Source: Vreelandella aquamarina
Lineage (GTDB): Bacteria; Pseudomonadota; Gammaproteobacteria; Pseudomonadales; Halomonadaceae
NCBI RefSeq assembly: GCF_900110265.1
Contig: NZ_FODB01000009.1
Span: 1 to 64,000, forward strand
Direction of reading: 5' to 3'
DNA length: 64,000 nucleotides
Positions 48,385-57,063 of the stretch are shown here, one piece after another. A model generated the notes under the pieces. The model saw only the letters and a list, made by a program, of their open reading frames with translations. It ran no database searches and was not told the DNA's origin. Each line of letters starts with the position of its first letter. Positions within the stretch are counted from its first letter, which is position 1. Position numbers and translations under genes: made by a program.

Positions 48385-49488
48385 TTAACGGCCAGACTTA
48401 ACGCGGTTCCAGGTGCGCGTACGGGCACGCAGGATATCCTGGGGTTTTTCTACCTGGACATACAGGTTCTGCATGACCTCGGTTTCCGGGTAGACGGCCG
48501 GATCGTTAATCAGCTCATCTGAGAGGTACTCGTTCGCCGCCAGGTTGGGGTTGGCATAGCGCACGTACTCGCTGATCTCAGCAGCAATTTCAGGGTCGAG
48601 GATAAAATTAATAAACGCGTGGGCGTTTTCGGGATTCGGAGCATCTGCCGGAATCGCCATCATATCAAACCACAGCGCAGCGCCCTCTTTCGGGATGCTG
48701 TAGCCAATGGTGAAATCACGGCCCGCTTCTTCCGCACGCGCGGCAGCCTGGAAGATATCACCAGAGTAGCCTGCCGCCACGCAGATATCACCGTTGGCAA
48801 GGTCAGACACATAGCGCGAAGAGTGGAAGTAGGTAATGTTATCGCGCACTTTGGAGATTAGCTCACCGGCAGCCTCAATGTCCTCAACGCTTTCATTGAG
48901 CGGATCAAGGCCAAGATAGACCATCGCGGGCGACAGCATTTCATCGCCAGAATCGAGCATCGCAAGGCCACAGCCTGCTTCACTCAGCTGAGTGGTAATT
49001 TCCGGGTCAAACAGTAGCGCCCAGCTATTTAACGGTGCGTCGTCACCCAAAATTTCGGTGACGCGCTCAACGTTATAGCCAATGCCGTTGGTGCCCCACA
49101 TATAAGGAACCGAGTATTCGCTACCCTGATCGATGGTTTCCAGATTAGCCATCAGCTCTGGGTTAAGGTTATCCAAATTGGGCAGCAGCTCATGGTTAAG
49201 CGGCTGAAAAACGCCTGCTTTCAACTGGCGGGTGAAGTAGTAGGTCGAAGGCACGACCACATCGTAGCCGGAACGGCCGGAGAGCAGGGCCGCATCAAGA
49301 ATTTCGTTACTATCGTAAACGTCGTAGGTCACTTCTATACCGGTGCGCTCGGTAAACTTCTCCAGCGTTTCCGGAGCAATATAGTCTGACCAGTTATATA
49401 CCCGCACTTCATCAGCGTGGGCAGCAGCGGCCGCTACGGCAAAAGAGATGGCCGTAACGGCCCCTGAAAGTTTTTTAATGTTCCCCAC
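48385..49488 (-). CDS. potF: Putrescine-binding periplasmic protein
   Basis: A 367-residue periplasmic polyamine-binding protein, starting with GTG at 49488 (AAGGAG 7 bases upstream). A signal peptide ends AAAHA. Conserved PotF segments: VYNWSDYIAPETLEKF, DVYDSNEILDAALLSGRSGYDVVVPS, YMWGTNGIGYNVERV and YFHSSRYVSDLANGDICVAAGYSGD. In E. coli PotF the last segment is GWAGDVW, where a Trp stacks on the ligand; here it is GYSGDIF, so two aromatic positions differ and ligand choice might be broader. First gene of the operon. Confidence 0.93.
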   Translation of the reverse strand: MGNIKKLSGAVTAISFAVAAAAAHADEVRVYNWSDYIAPETLEKFTERTGIEVTYDVYDSNEILDAALLSGRSGYDVVVPSTYYFTRQLKAGVFQPLNHELLPNLDNLNPELMANLETIDQGSEYSVPYMWGTNGIGYNVERVTEILGDDAPLNSWALLFDPEITTQLSEAGCGLAMLDSGDEMLSPAMVYLGLDPLNESVEDIEAAGELISKVRDNITYFHSSRYVSDLANGDICVAAGYSGDIFQAAARAEEAGRDFTIGYSIPKEGAALWFDMMAIPADAPNPENAHAFINFILDPEIAAEISEYVRYANPNLAANEYLSDELINDPAVYPETEVMQNLYVQVEKPQDILRARTRTWNRVKSGR

Positions 49489-49845
49489 TTACCTGCTCCT
49501 TATCTCGAAAGTCTACATCACCCAAAAGCCATGTACTGCAACCGGCTGTCGCTGGCTGGCTGGTTAGCCACCGATGCAACTAGCGCCAGCTGAAAACAGC
49601 TTAGGCGATTATCGCAACCGTGCGAATTTTGCGGTGCAGTGCCATCTACCGCAAGAGCCACCGAAAAATTCTTGTATTCAGCTCCCTATGCCCCCACTTT
49701 CCACCTGCGCGAAAGGTAGCAAAAAGTTTCATAGCCAACACCTATTGGAAAGATTCAGTTTTCCAATTTTAGCTATTGGTCGCAGTCCGCTACCATGAGC
49801 AGCAACTTTTTCTACTGCCACTCACCTATTATGGAGACGTTCTGA
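49489..49845. other. Divergent intergenic region potF / ahpC
   Basis: A 357-base non-coding gap. The ahpC side (49700-49845) is AT-rich and holds the OxyR-like site at 49731-49767 and a good ribosome site (GGAGAC) before ahpC. The potF side (49490-49560) has no clear structure. No conserved open frame of note. Confidence 0.5.
49731..49767 (+). promoter_or_regulatory. OxyR-like binding site upstream of ahpC
   Basis: Reads ATAG-N7-CTAT-N7-ATTC-N7-CAAT, with the four quarter-sites at 49731, 49742, 49753 and 49764. The first dyad fits the ATAG-N7-CTAT half of the known four-quarter OxyR consensus exactly, and the second is a weaker copy at the right spacing (two mismatches and one mismatch). It ends 78 bases before the ahpC ATG. 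Confidence 0.6.
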
Positions 49846-50409
49846 ATGTCTTTGATTAACACTGAAGTAAAACCGTTTAAAGCCACAGCTTACCTGAACG
49901 GCGAATTTATCGATGTCACTGAAGCGGACCTGAAAGGTCAGTGGTCCATTTTCTTCTTCTACCCGGCCGACTTCACCTTCGTTTGCCCGACTGAGCTGGG
50001 CGACCTGGCTGACAACTACGAAGCCTTCAAGAAGCTGGGCGTTGAAATTTACAGCGTATCTACCGACACCCACTTTACTCACAAAGCATGGCACGACAGC
50101 TCTGAAACCATCGGCAAGCTGCAGTACCCGATGATTGCTGACCCGACCCTGCAAATTTCTCGCAACTTCGAAGTGCTGATCGAAGAAGCCGGTCTGGCCG
50201 AGCGCGGTACTTTCGTCGTTGACCCGGATGGTAAAATCCAGATTGTCGAAATCAACGCTGGCAATATCGGCCGTAACGCTGAAGAGCTGCTGCGTAAAGT
50301 GAAAGCTGCTCAGTACGTTCGTGCAAACCCGAACGAAGTATGCCCGGCTAAATGGAAAGAAGGCGAAGAGACACTTGCTCCGTCTCTGGACCTCGTAGGC
50401 AAAATCTAA
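49846..50409 (+). CDS. ahpC: Alkyl hydroperoxide reductase subunit C (typical 2-Cys peroxiredoxin)
   Basis: A 187-residue peroxiredoxin that reduces H2O2, organic peroxides and peroxynitrite. The peroxidatic Cys is in [11 protein letters not shown] (about residue 47) and the resolving Cys in [11 protein letters not shown] (about 166). Codons are strongly those of highly expressed genes. GGAGACGTTCTGA precedes the ATG. AhpF, its dedicated reductase, is 215 bases downstream, separated by a terminator hairpin, so ahpF probably gets read-through or its own promoter. Confidence 0.98.
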   Translation: MSLINTEVKPFKATAYLNGEFIDVTEADLKGQWSIFFFYPADFTFVCPTELGDLADNYEAFKKLGVEIYSVSTDTHFTHKAWHDSSETIGKLQYPMIADPTLQISRNFEVLIEEAGLAERGTFVVDPDGKIQIVEINAGNIGRNAEELLRKVKAAQYVRANPNEVCPAKWKEGEETLAPSLDLVGKI

Positions 50410-50470
50410 ATTGCCTACCGCTGCCGCTTAGGGTTCGAATCACATTAAGTTGAATCCCTACAGGCAGCGC

Positions 50471-50498
50471 AACACCCGGGCACTTGGCCCGGGTGTTT
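50471..50498 (+). terminator. Hairpin terminator between ahpC and ahpF
   Basis: Perfect 11-bp stem AACACCCGGGC / GCCCGGGTGTT with loop ACTTG; the T tract is short (TTT then CG). It may attenuate rather than stop transcription into ahpF. Confidence 0.75.
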
Positions 50499-50624
50499 CG
50501 TTTAAGCACCCGTGTAACCGCACCCCCTGTTTTCCCTAGCGCTTTTACCGACTGCCCTACTGATCCGGCAGCGGGCGTTTTAGGTTGAGAACAACTTACT
50601 GCTGACTGCGAGGAAGCCACTGTC

Positions 50625-52181
50625 ATGCTGGACGCCAATTTAAAAAATCAGTTGAAAGCTTACCTGGAAAAAGTGACTCAACCGTTCGAGATCGTTGCGT
50701 CCCTCGATGACGGTGCCAAGTCACGCGAATTACTGGGCCTGTTGGAAGATATCAGCAGCCTCACCGATAAAATTACCCTGCATACCGACGGGCAAGATAG
50801 CCGTACCCCGTCGTTTGCGATTAACCGCCCCGGCGAAGAGACCGGTGTGGTGTTTGCAGGCATCCCCATGGGCCACGAGTTCACCTCGCTGGTACTGGCA
50901 CTGCTGCAAGTCGGTGGTCACCCACCAAAGACCTCTCAAGAGCTGTTAGATCAAATCAAGGATCTCGACGGCGAGATGCTGTTTGAGACCTACTACTCGC
51001 TCTCCTGCCAGAACTGCCCGGATGTAGTTCAGGCGCTGAACCTGATGGCGATCTTCAACCCGAACGTGCGTCATGTCGCTATCGACGGTGCGCTGTTCCA
51101 GGATGAAGTCGAATCGCGCGAAATCATGTCCGTGCCCAGCATCTACTTAAACGGCAAGCCGTTTGACCAGGGCCGCATGACCCTTGAGCAGATTCTGGCC
51201 AAAGTGGACACTGGCGCTGCCGAGCGTGAAGCCAAGAAGCTGAGTGAAAAAGCTGCCTTCGATACGCTGGTGATTGGCGGCGGCCCAGCAGGTGCAGCGG
51301 CAGCCATCTACTCCGCACGTAAAGGCATTAACACCGGTGTTGCCGCCGAGCGCTTTGGTGGCCAGGTATCCGACACCATGGGTATTGAGAACTTTATCTC
51401 TGTTACCCACACCGAAGGCCCCAAGCTGGTCAGCGCACTTGAAGAGCACGTTAAAGAGTACGAAGTCGACGTGATGAATCTGCAACGTGCTACGTCGTTC
51501 AAAGCAGCAGAAGCCGAAGGCGGCCTGCATGAGGTCACGTTTGAGTCTGGCGCGAAGCTGAAGAGCAAAACTCTGGTACTGGCCACCGGTGCCCGCTGGC
51601 GTGAAATGAACGTGCCCGGCGAGCAAGAGTACCGCAACAAAGGTGTTGCCTACTGCCCCCACTGCGACGGCCCGCTGTTCAAAGGCAAGCGTGTCGCGGT
51701 GATTGGTGGCGGTAACTCCGGCGTTGAAGCCGCTATCGACTTGGCTGGCATCGTCGGCCACGTAACGCTGGTTGAGTTTATGGGTGAAATGCGCGCCGAC
51801 GCGGTACTGCAGAAGAAGCTGAAGAGCCTGCCTAACGTCGACATCGTGCTAAATGCCCAAACCACCGAAGTGACAGGCGACGGCAGCCGCGTTAACGGCC
51901 TGACTTACAAAGACCGCAACACCGATGAAGTGAAGAGCATCGCGTTGGAAGGCATCTTTGTACAGATTGGCCTGGTGCCTAACACCGAGTGGCTGAAAGG
52001 CTCGCCAATTGAAATGTCACCCCGTGGCGAGATCATCGTCGATGCCCACGGTATGACCTCGGTGCCCGGTGTGTTCGCCGCTGGCGATGTTACCACAGTG
52101 CCCTACAAGCAGATCATTATTGCGATGGGTGAAGGTGCCAAAGCGTCACTGGGTGCCTTCGATTATCTGATTCGTAACTAA
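50625..52181 (+). CDS. ahpF: Alkyl hydroperoxide reductase subunit F
   Basis: A 518-residue NADH-dependent disulfide reductase that regenerates AhpC. The N-terminal double thioredoxin-fold domain has Cys pair [12 protein letters not shown] (about residue 127). The FAD domain is [19 protein letters not shown], the active disulfide [11 protein letters not shown] (about residue 345), the NADH motif [19 protein letters not shown], and the C-terminal [35 protein letters not shown] precedes the ATG. Same strand as ahpC. Confidence 0.98.
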   Translation: MLDANLKNQLKAYLEKVTQPFEIVASLDDGAKSRELLGLLEDISSLTDKITLHTDGQDSRTPSFAINRPGEETGVVFAGIPMGHEFTSLVLALLQVGGHPPKTSQELLDQIKDLDGEMLFETYYSLSCQNCPDVVQALNLMAIFNPNVRHVAIDGALFQDEVESREIMSVPSIYLNGKPFDQGRMTLEQILAKVDTGAAEREAKKLSEKAAFDTLVIGGGPAGAAAAIYSARKGINTGVAAERFGGQVSDTMGIENFISVTHTEGPKLVSALEEHVKEYEVDVMNLQRATSFKAAEAEGGLHEVTFESGAKLKSKTLVLATGARWREMNVPGEQEYRNKGVAYCPHCDGPLFKGKRVAVIGGGNSGVEAAIDLAGIVGHVTLVEFMGEMRADAVLQKKLKSLPNVDIVLNAQTTEVTGDGSRVNGLTYKDRNTDEVKSIALEGIFVQIGLVPNTEWLKGSPIEMSPRGEIIVDAHGMTSVPGVFAAGDVTTVPYKQIIIAMGEGAKASLGAFDYLIRN

Positions 52182-52261
52182 TCTGCTAGATGACTGGCTG
52201 ATAGGGCGGCAGCGCCGCCCTACTGAGTTCGTTCCCTTTGACGTGAAGACCGTGACGTCGC

Positions 52262-52287
52262 GCCCGCCTCCCTGCGGGCTTTTTTTT
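52262..52287 (+). terminator. Rho-independent terminator after ahpF
   Basis: A 6-bp GC stem (GCCCGC / GCGGGC) with loop CTCCCT then eight Ts. It overlaps the 3' end of the convergent moeB-like gene by 2 bases. Confidence 0.85.
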
Positions 52288-53041
52288 ATGCGCGGGCGCT
52301 ACACACCGGGCAAGCCGGATCTCTAGGCACTTGAAAATGGCGCCACTGGCCGCTTAAGCCATCAAACGTAGATAACCCCTGATGCGCACTCCCTGCACCG
52401 CTTAGCAGCTTAAATGCCTCTACCGCCTGGAAGCAGCCAATTAGCCCCACTAGCGGGGCCATGACACCGCTCTCTGCACAGCTCAGTGCCTCATCCTCAC
52501 TATCCCCTGGCGGGTATAAACAGGCGTAGCAGGGGCACGCGTCATCACGCGGGTCAAACACTGCCAACTGGCCCGAAAAACGAATCGCCGCGCCGGAAAT
52601 CAGCGGCACACCTGCCTGCTGAGAAGCCGCATTGATGGCATAGCGGCTGGAAAAACGGTCGGTGCAGTCCAGCACTACATCAGCCGAGGCCACCAGGGCG
52701 GTGAGCGCTTCGCCTTCTACATGCTGCTCAAGGGCCACAACGTGGCACTCTGGGTTAAGCGCCTGCATGCTCTCCTTCGCGGAGCGCGCTTTGTTCACCC
52801 CCAGGCTGGCCTGCTGATGGGCAATTTGGCGCTGCAGGTTGGAAAGCTCCACATGGTCGGCATCAGCGATAGTGATGGTGCCTACACCCGCCGCCGCCAA
52901 ATAGAGCGCTACCGGCGAGCCAAGCCCGCCGGCACCGATAATCAGCGCATGGGCAGCGTGCAAGCGTTCCTGCCCTTCAATGTCCACCTCAGGCAGCATG
53001 ATTTGGCGGCTATAGCGCAGCAGCGCCTGATCGTCCATCAT
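52286..53041 (-). CDS. moeB: MoeB/ThiF-type ATP-dependent adenylyltransferase
   Basis: A 251-residue E1-like enzyme that adenylates the C-terminal glycine of a ubiquitin-fold sulfur carrier (MoaD or ThiS). The nucleotide-binding loop is IIGAGGLGSPVALYLAAAGVGTITIAD in two parts, zinc is bound by CPCYACLYPP and CPVCSA, and a candidate conserved Cys is in LSCAESGVMAPLVGLIGCFQAVEAFKLL. The position near prmC and prfA, as in many gammaproteobacteria, supports moeB over thiF; function is still not certain. Start is placed at ATG 53041 (AGGATAAG upstream). It lies 4 bases after lrp. Confidence 0.85.
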   Translation of the reverse strand: MMDDQALLRYSRQIMLPEVDIEGQERLHAAHALIIGAGGLGSPVALYLAAAGVGTITIADADHVELSNLQRQIAHQQASLGVNKARSAKESMQALNPECHVVALEQHVEGEALTALVASADVVLDCTDRFSSRYAINAASQQAGVPLISGAAIRFSGQLAVFDPRDDACPCYACLYPPGDSEDEALSCAESGVMAPLVGLIGCFQAVEAFKLLSGAGSAHQGLSTFDGLSGQWRHFQVPRDPACPVCSARA

Positions 53042-53045
53042 CGCG

Positions 53046-53546
53046 TTACTTATCCTCAAATTCCTCAAAGTCGGGGATGTGCAGGCTGAAGCTCTCCTTC
53101 ACCTCCTCCATCACTACGTAGCTTTTCGACTCTTTCACCCCTGGCAGGGTTAAGACCACATCCCCCAATAGTTGGCGATAAGCGGCCATTTCCGGGATGC
53201 GGCATTTCAGGATGTAGTCGAACTGCCCGGACACCAGGTGGCACTCCTGAATCTGCGGCAGCTTCTCCACCGCGCGCCGAAATTCATCGAATACCGCAGG
53301 CGACTGGGTCTCCAGGCTGATCTCGACGAACACCAGCAGGTTCGCCTTCAGGGCGCGAGGGTCCAGAATGGCCTGGTAGCCACGAATGATACCGGCACGC
53401 TCCAGGCGCTTGACCCGCTCCAGACAAGGGGTTGTGGATAACCCAACTTCTGCGGCGAGATCCACGTAGGAAATACGCGCATTTTCCTGCAAACAGCGAA
53501 GGATCTTGAGGTCGATACGGTCCAGCGTTCTATTTTTTGGTTTCAT
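53046..53546 (-). CDS. lrp: Lrp/AsnC-family transcriptional regulator (close to leucine-responsive Lrp)
   Basis: A 166-residue DNA-binding regulator. The N-terminal helix-turn-helix is LDRIDLKILRCLQENARISYVDLAAEVGLSTTPCLERVKRLE in three parts, and the RAM ligand-binding domain shows LLVFVEISLETQSPAVFDEF, QIQECHLVSGQFDYILKCRIP and LPGVKESKSYVVMEEVKES. These are very like E. coli Lrp itself (TPCLERVRRLER, IQECHLVSGDFDYLLK, LPGVNDTRTYVVMEEVKQS). The start may be ATG 53546 or 53558. It sits between prmC and moeB. Confidence 0.9.
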   Translation of the reverse strand: MKPKNRTLDRIDLKILRCLQENARISYVDLAAEVGLSTTPCLERVKRLERAGIIRGYQAILDPRALKANLLVFVEISLETQSPAVFDEFRRAVEKLPQIQECHLVSGQFDYILKCRIPEMAAYRQLLGDVVLTLPGVKESKSYVVMEEVKESFSLHIPDFEEFEDK

Positions 53547-53576
53547 GGCAGGATCCAATACTGATGAATCAGGCAG

Positions 53577-54440
53577 TTATTCGAGGTGCCCCAGGGTAAC
53601 CCGTTCATGGCCGCCCATGTCTTGCACGCTTTCAACGCTTTGATAGCCCGCCAGCTTTAGCGCTTGGCGCACACTGGGAGCCTGCTGATAGCCGTGCTCC
53701 AGCGCCAGCCAGCCGCCGGGCGAGAGAAATGCCTGCGCGGTGGTAATCAAGTGCAGCAGATCCGCCATACCGTCGGCCTCGGCCACCAGCGCCGAGCGTG
53801 GCTCAAAGCGCACATCGCCTTGGCCCAAATGCGGGTCATCGGCGGCAATATAGGGCGGATTACTGACAATGATCTCAAATGTTGAACCAGGTGAAGACGC
53901 ACTAGGAGAAGAAAGCGTGAAAGCGCTGAACCAATCGCTGACCAGAAACGTGGCGTTAGTGATATTAAGTGTACGGGCATTGTCAGCCGCCAGCGCCACC
54001 GCCTCTGGGCGAACATCCACCCCGACCACCTGCCAATCCGGCTTTTCACTGGCAAAGGCCAGCGCGATAGCCCCGGTGCCCGTACCCAGGTCAAGCAGCC
54101 TGCCGGTTGGCGTGCCTGCACGCGCTAGCGCGGTCTCTACTAGAGTTTCGGTATCGGGACGGGGAATCAGCGTGGTAGACGAGGTAGCCAACGGCAGCCC
54201 CCAAAACTCACGCTCTCCGGTTAAATAGGCCACCGGCTGGCCCTGGGCGCGGGCGGCAATTAGCGCGTCAAAGCGGGCATGCTCCCAAGTCGGGCATTCG
54301 CTATCGCCCCAGGTATAGAGCCATGTGCGGCTGCGGCCAGTAGCGAACTCCATCAGCACCTCGGCATCTATTCGAGGCGATGGCGAACCTGCCAGCTGCA
54401 GCCGCTGGGCGGCGCTCTTCAGAAGGGCGTCGAATGTCAT
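53577..54440 (-). CDS. prmC: Protein-(glutamine-N5) methyltransferase, release factor-specific
   Basis: A 287-residue methyltransferase (formerly HemK) that methylates the Gln of the GGQ motif in release factors RF1 and RF2. N-terminal helical domain (about 1-80), SAM loop LLDLGTGTGAIALAFASEK, and the active-site IIVSNPPYIAADDPHL. Length is normal. It overlaps prfA by one base (TAATG), which matches its role on the RF1 product. Confidence 0.97.
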   Translation of the reverse strand: MTFDALLKSAAQRLQLAGSPSPRIDAEVLMEFATGRSRTWLYTWGDSECPTWEHARFDALIAARAQGQPVAYLTGEREFWGLPLATSSTTLIPRPDTETLVETALARAGTPTGRLLDLGTGTGAIALAFASEKPDWQVVGVDVRPEAVALAADNARTLNITNATFLVSDWFSAFTLSSPSASSPGSTFEIIVSNPPYIAADDPHLGQGDVRFEPRSALVAEADGMADLLHLITTAQAFLSPGGWLALEHGYQQAPSVRQALKLAGYQSVESVQDMGGHERVTLGHLE

Positions 54441-55528
54441 TAAGCGTCCTGCAGCGCCGAGAGCTGTTCCGCTTGGTACTCGTGAATCAGCGGCTCGATC
54501 ACGTCGTCCAACTGCTCGCCGCTCACCACTTCGGTCAGCTTATATAGCGTGAGGTTAATGCGGTGATCGGTAATGCGCCCCTGAGGGAAGTTGTAAGTGC
54601 GGATACGCTCACTGCGGTCACCAGAGCCTACCAACGAGCGGCGGGCATCGGCCTGCTCCTGGCGCTGGGAATCCACCGCGTTACGCTTGAGCTTGGCGGC
54701 CAGCAGCGACATCGCTTTGGCGCGGTTCTTATGCTGGCTACGCTCTTCCTGACACTCCACCACCACGCCGGTAGGCAGGTGGGTAATACGGATCGCGGAA
54801 TCTGTGGTGTTAACGTGCTGACCACCGGCACCGCTTGAACGGTAGGTATCAACCCGCAAATCCGCAGGGTTAATATCAATATCCCCCACCTCATCCACTT
54901 CAGGCATCACCGCAACGGTACAAGCGGAGGTGTGGATTCGGCCCTGGGATTCGGTCGCCGGTACGCGCTGCACCCGATGAGCGCCAGACTCGAACTTGAG
55001 GCGGGCATAGACGCCGTCGCCCTTCACGCGGGAAATGACTTCTTTATAACCGCCCTGCTCGCCGTGGCTAGCGCTAACAATTTCTACGCGCCAGCCGCGC
55101 TTTTCCGCATAGCGGGAGTACATGCGGAAGAGATCACCCGCAAAGATGGCCGCTTCATCACCACCCGTGCCCGCGCGCACTTCCAAAAAGACACCGCGAC
55201 CGTCGTCCGGGTCTTTCGGAATCAGCAGGCGCTTGAGCTCAACGTCGAGCGCTTCCAACTGCTCGCGGCCGTCGAGAATTTCCATCTCCGCCAGCTCGCG
55301 CATCTCCGGGTCACTGTCGCGGCTTAGCTGCTCGGCTTCGGCAATGCTGTTTTCCACCTCAAGGTAGCGCTTCCAAGCGGCGACCAGCTCTTCCAGCTCC
55401 GAGTACTCGCGAGAGTAGTCGCGGAAGCGCTGCTGGTCGTTGATCACCTCAGGATCTGACAGCAGCATGGCCAGCTCTTCAAACCGGTCGGAGAAGCTGT
55501 CTAAACGTTGGCGCAAAGTCTCTTTCAT
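54440..55528 (-). CDS. prfA: Peptide chain release factor 1
   Basis: A 362-residue release factor that reads UAA and UAG. The catalytic GGQ is in [22 protein letters not shown] (with the context GAGGQ), and the anticodon-mimicking loop falls in the preceding domain ([22 protein letters not shown] is the start of domain 3). Overlaps hemA by 4 bases and prmC by one, forming a hemA-prfA-prmC operon. Confidence 0.98.
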   Translation of the reverse strand: MKETLRQRLDSFSDRFEELAMLLSDPEVINDQQRFRDYSREYSELEELVAAWKRYLEVENSIAEAEQLSRDSDPEMRELAEMEILDGREQLEALDVELKRLLIPKDPDDGRGVFLEVRAGTGGDEAAIFAGDLFRMYSRYAEKRGWRVEIVSASHGEQGGYKEVISRVKGDGVYARLKFESGAHRVQRVPATESQGRIHTSACTVAVMPEVDEVGDIDINPADLRVDTYRSSGAGGQHVNTTDSAIRITHLPTGVVVECQEERSQHKNRAKAMSLLAAKLKRNAVDSQRQEQADARRSLVGSGDRSERIRTYNFPQGRITDHRINLTLYKLTEVVSGEQLDDVIEPLIHEYQAEQLSALQDA

Positions 55529-56835
55529 GCGGGCGTATCATCCTTCTGGCGTTTTGCCGGGGGCGCAGGCTGCTCAAAGGCGGGCTTCGGTGGCAGCAAC
55601 AGGCGCGGTGCGGCGCTAAGCAAATCGTGGTTTTCCTGAGAGGCCGCTTCGCGAATGGTGAGCGTTGGCTGATGCATTAGGCGGCTGGCCAGCTGATGCG
55701 CTAGGCGCTCAACCACTTTGGCCGGGTCTTCGCCTTTTGCCAAACGCTCAAGCGCCTGATCCCGCGCCTGATCGCGCAGCGCCTCACCGTGGCGGCGATA
55801 GTCGCGAATTACCTCACCGCCATTACGAATACGCCGCTCATGCTGCCAGCTACCCACGCCGTGCTCAATGAGCGACTCGGCCTGGTCGGCTGCCACTTGG
55901 CGATGGCGACGATTCTCTTCGATCACCTCTTCCAGGTCATCGACGGTATACAGGAACACATCCGCCAGCTCACCCACTTCTGGCTCGATATCCCGGGGTA
56001 CGGCGATATCGACCATAAACACGGGACGATGGCGACGCTTCTTCAGCGCCCGCTCGACCATCCCTTTGCCCAATATAGGCAGCGGAGATGCGGTAGAGGA
56101 GATAACAATATCGGCATGCTCTAAGGCATCAGGAATCTCCGGCAGCGTAATCGCCGTACCGCCCAGCGACGATGAAACCTGCTCGGCCCGCTCCCGGGTA
56201 CGATTCGCCACGGTGAGCTGACGGACACCAGCTTCATGAAGATGGCGCGCCACTAGCTCGATGGTCTCACCTGCGCCAATCAGTAACGCGTTGGCGCGGC
56301 TGAAATCATCGAAAATGCGGCTGGCCATGCTGACGGCAGCATAGGCAACGGACACCGGATTTTTACCGATGCCGGTTTCGGTGCGTACCTGCTTAGCCAC
56401 GGCGAAGGTGTGCTGAAAAAGACGCTCCAGCTCGCCACCCAGGCCCTTGGCCTGACGCGCTTGCTGATAAGCATCTTTTAACTGGCCCAGTATTTGCGGC
56501 TCACCCAACACCATGGAGTCCAACCCCACGGCCACGCGCATCAAATGACGAGCAGCGTCGTTGTCGTGGTAGTGGTAGGCGCAGCGGGCGAGCTCTTCAA
56601 CGCGTAAATTATGAAAACGACCCAGCCAGTCCAGCACAATCTGCTCACCGGCGGCATCCGTCACACAGTAGAGTTCCGTGCGATTACACGTCGAAAGCAC
56701 CGCCGCTTCGCTAATGTGTGGCAGGCTACGCAGTTCAGCCAACGCGCTTTCCAGCTGCGCCGGCGTAAAGGCCACCTGCTCACGCACAGCCACGGTGGCA
56801 GTACGATGATTGATTCCCAGGGCAAGAAGCGTCAT
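55525..56835 (-). CDS. hemA: Glutamyl-tRNA reductase
   Basis: A 436-residue NADPH enzyme converting Glu-tRNA-Glu to glutamate-1-semialdehyde, the first step of C5 haem synthesis. The catalytic Cys is in [32 protein letters not shown] opens the protein, [20 protein letters not shown] and [16 protein letters not shown] follow, with the NADPH loop [16 protein letters not shown]. The C-terminal dimerisation domain has the basic [18 protein letters not shown]. First gene of the hemA-prfA-prmC-lrp-moeB transcript. It diverges from the TPR gene with about 230 bases between. Confidence 0.98.
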   Translation of the reverse strand: MTLLALGINHRTATVAVREQVAFTPAQLESALAELRSLPHISEAAVLSTCNRTELYCVTDAAGEQIVLDWLGRFHNLRVEELARCAYHYHDNDAARHLMRVAVGLDSMVLGEPQILGQLKDAYQQARQAKGLGGELERLFQHTFAVAKQVRTETGIGKNPVSVAYAAVSMASRIFDDFSRANALLIGAGETIELVARHLHEAGVRQLTVANRTRERAEQVSSSLGGTAITLPEIPDALEHADIVISSTASPLPILGKGMVERALKKRRHRPVFMVDIAVPRDIEPEVGELADVFLYTVDDLEEVIEENRRHRQVAADQAESLIEHGVGSWQHERRIRNGGEVIRDYRRHGEALRDQARDQALERLAKGEDPAKVVERLAHQLASRLMHQPTLTIREAASQENHDLLSAAPRLLLPPKPAFEQPAPPAKRQKDDTPA

Positions 56836-57063
56836 GGGTTATGCGTCTTCGCTAGTGGATCGGTCGTCACTTCACTGTCGGTCATGGTTTCTTGGCTTGT
56901 TAATACAAGTCTAAGAGAGCAGCTCATCAAGTGAATTGCGCTGACTCGGCTCTTTTTCAAGGTGGGACATTCTATCACAGCCGAGCATCTTCTGGCGCAC
57001 ACCACTTTGCCGCAGGCAACCAAGCCGCTATGCTGAACACTCGGCCACTTGATCGAGATACGC

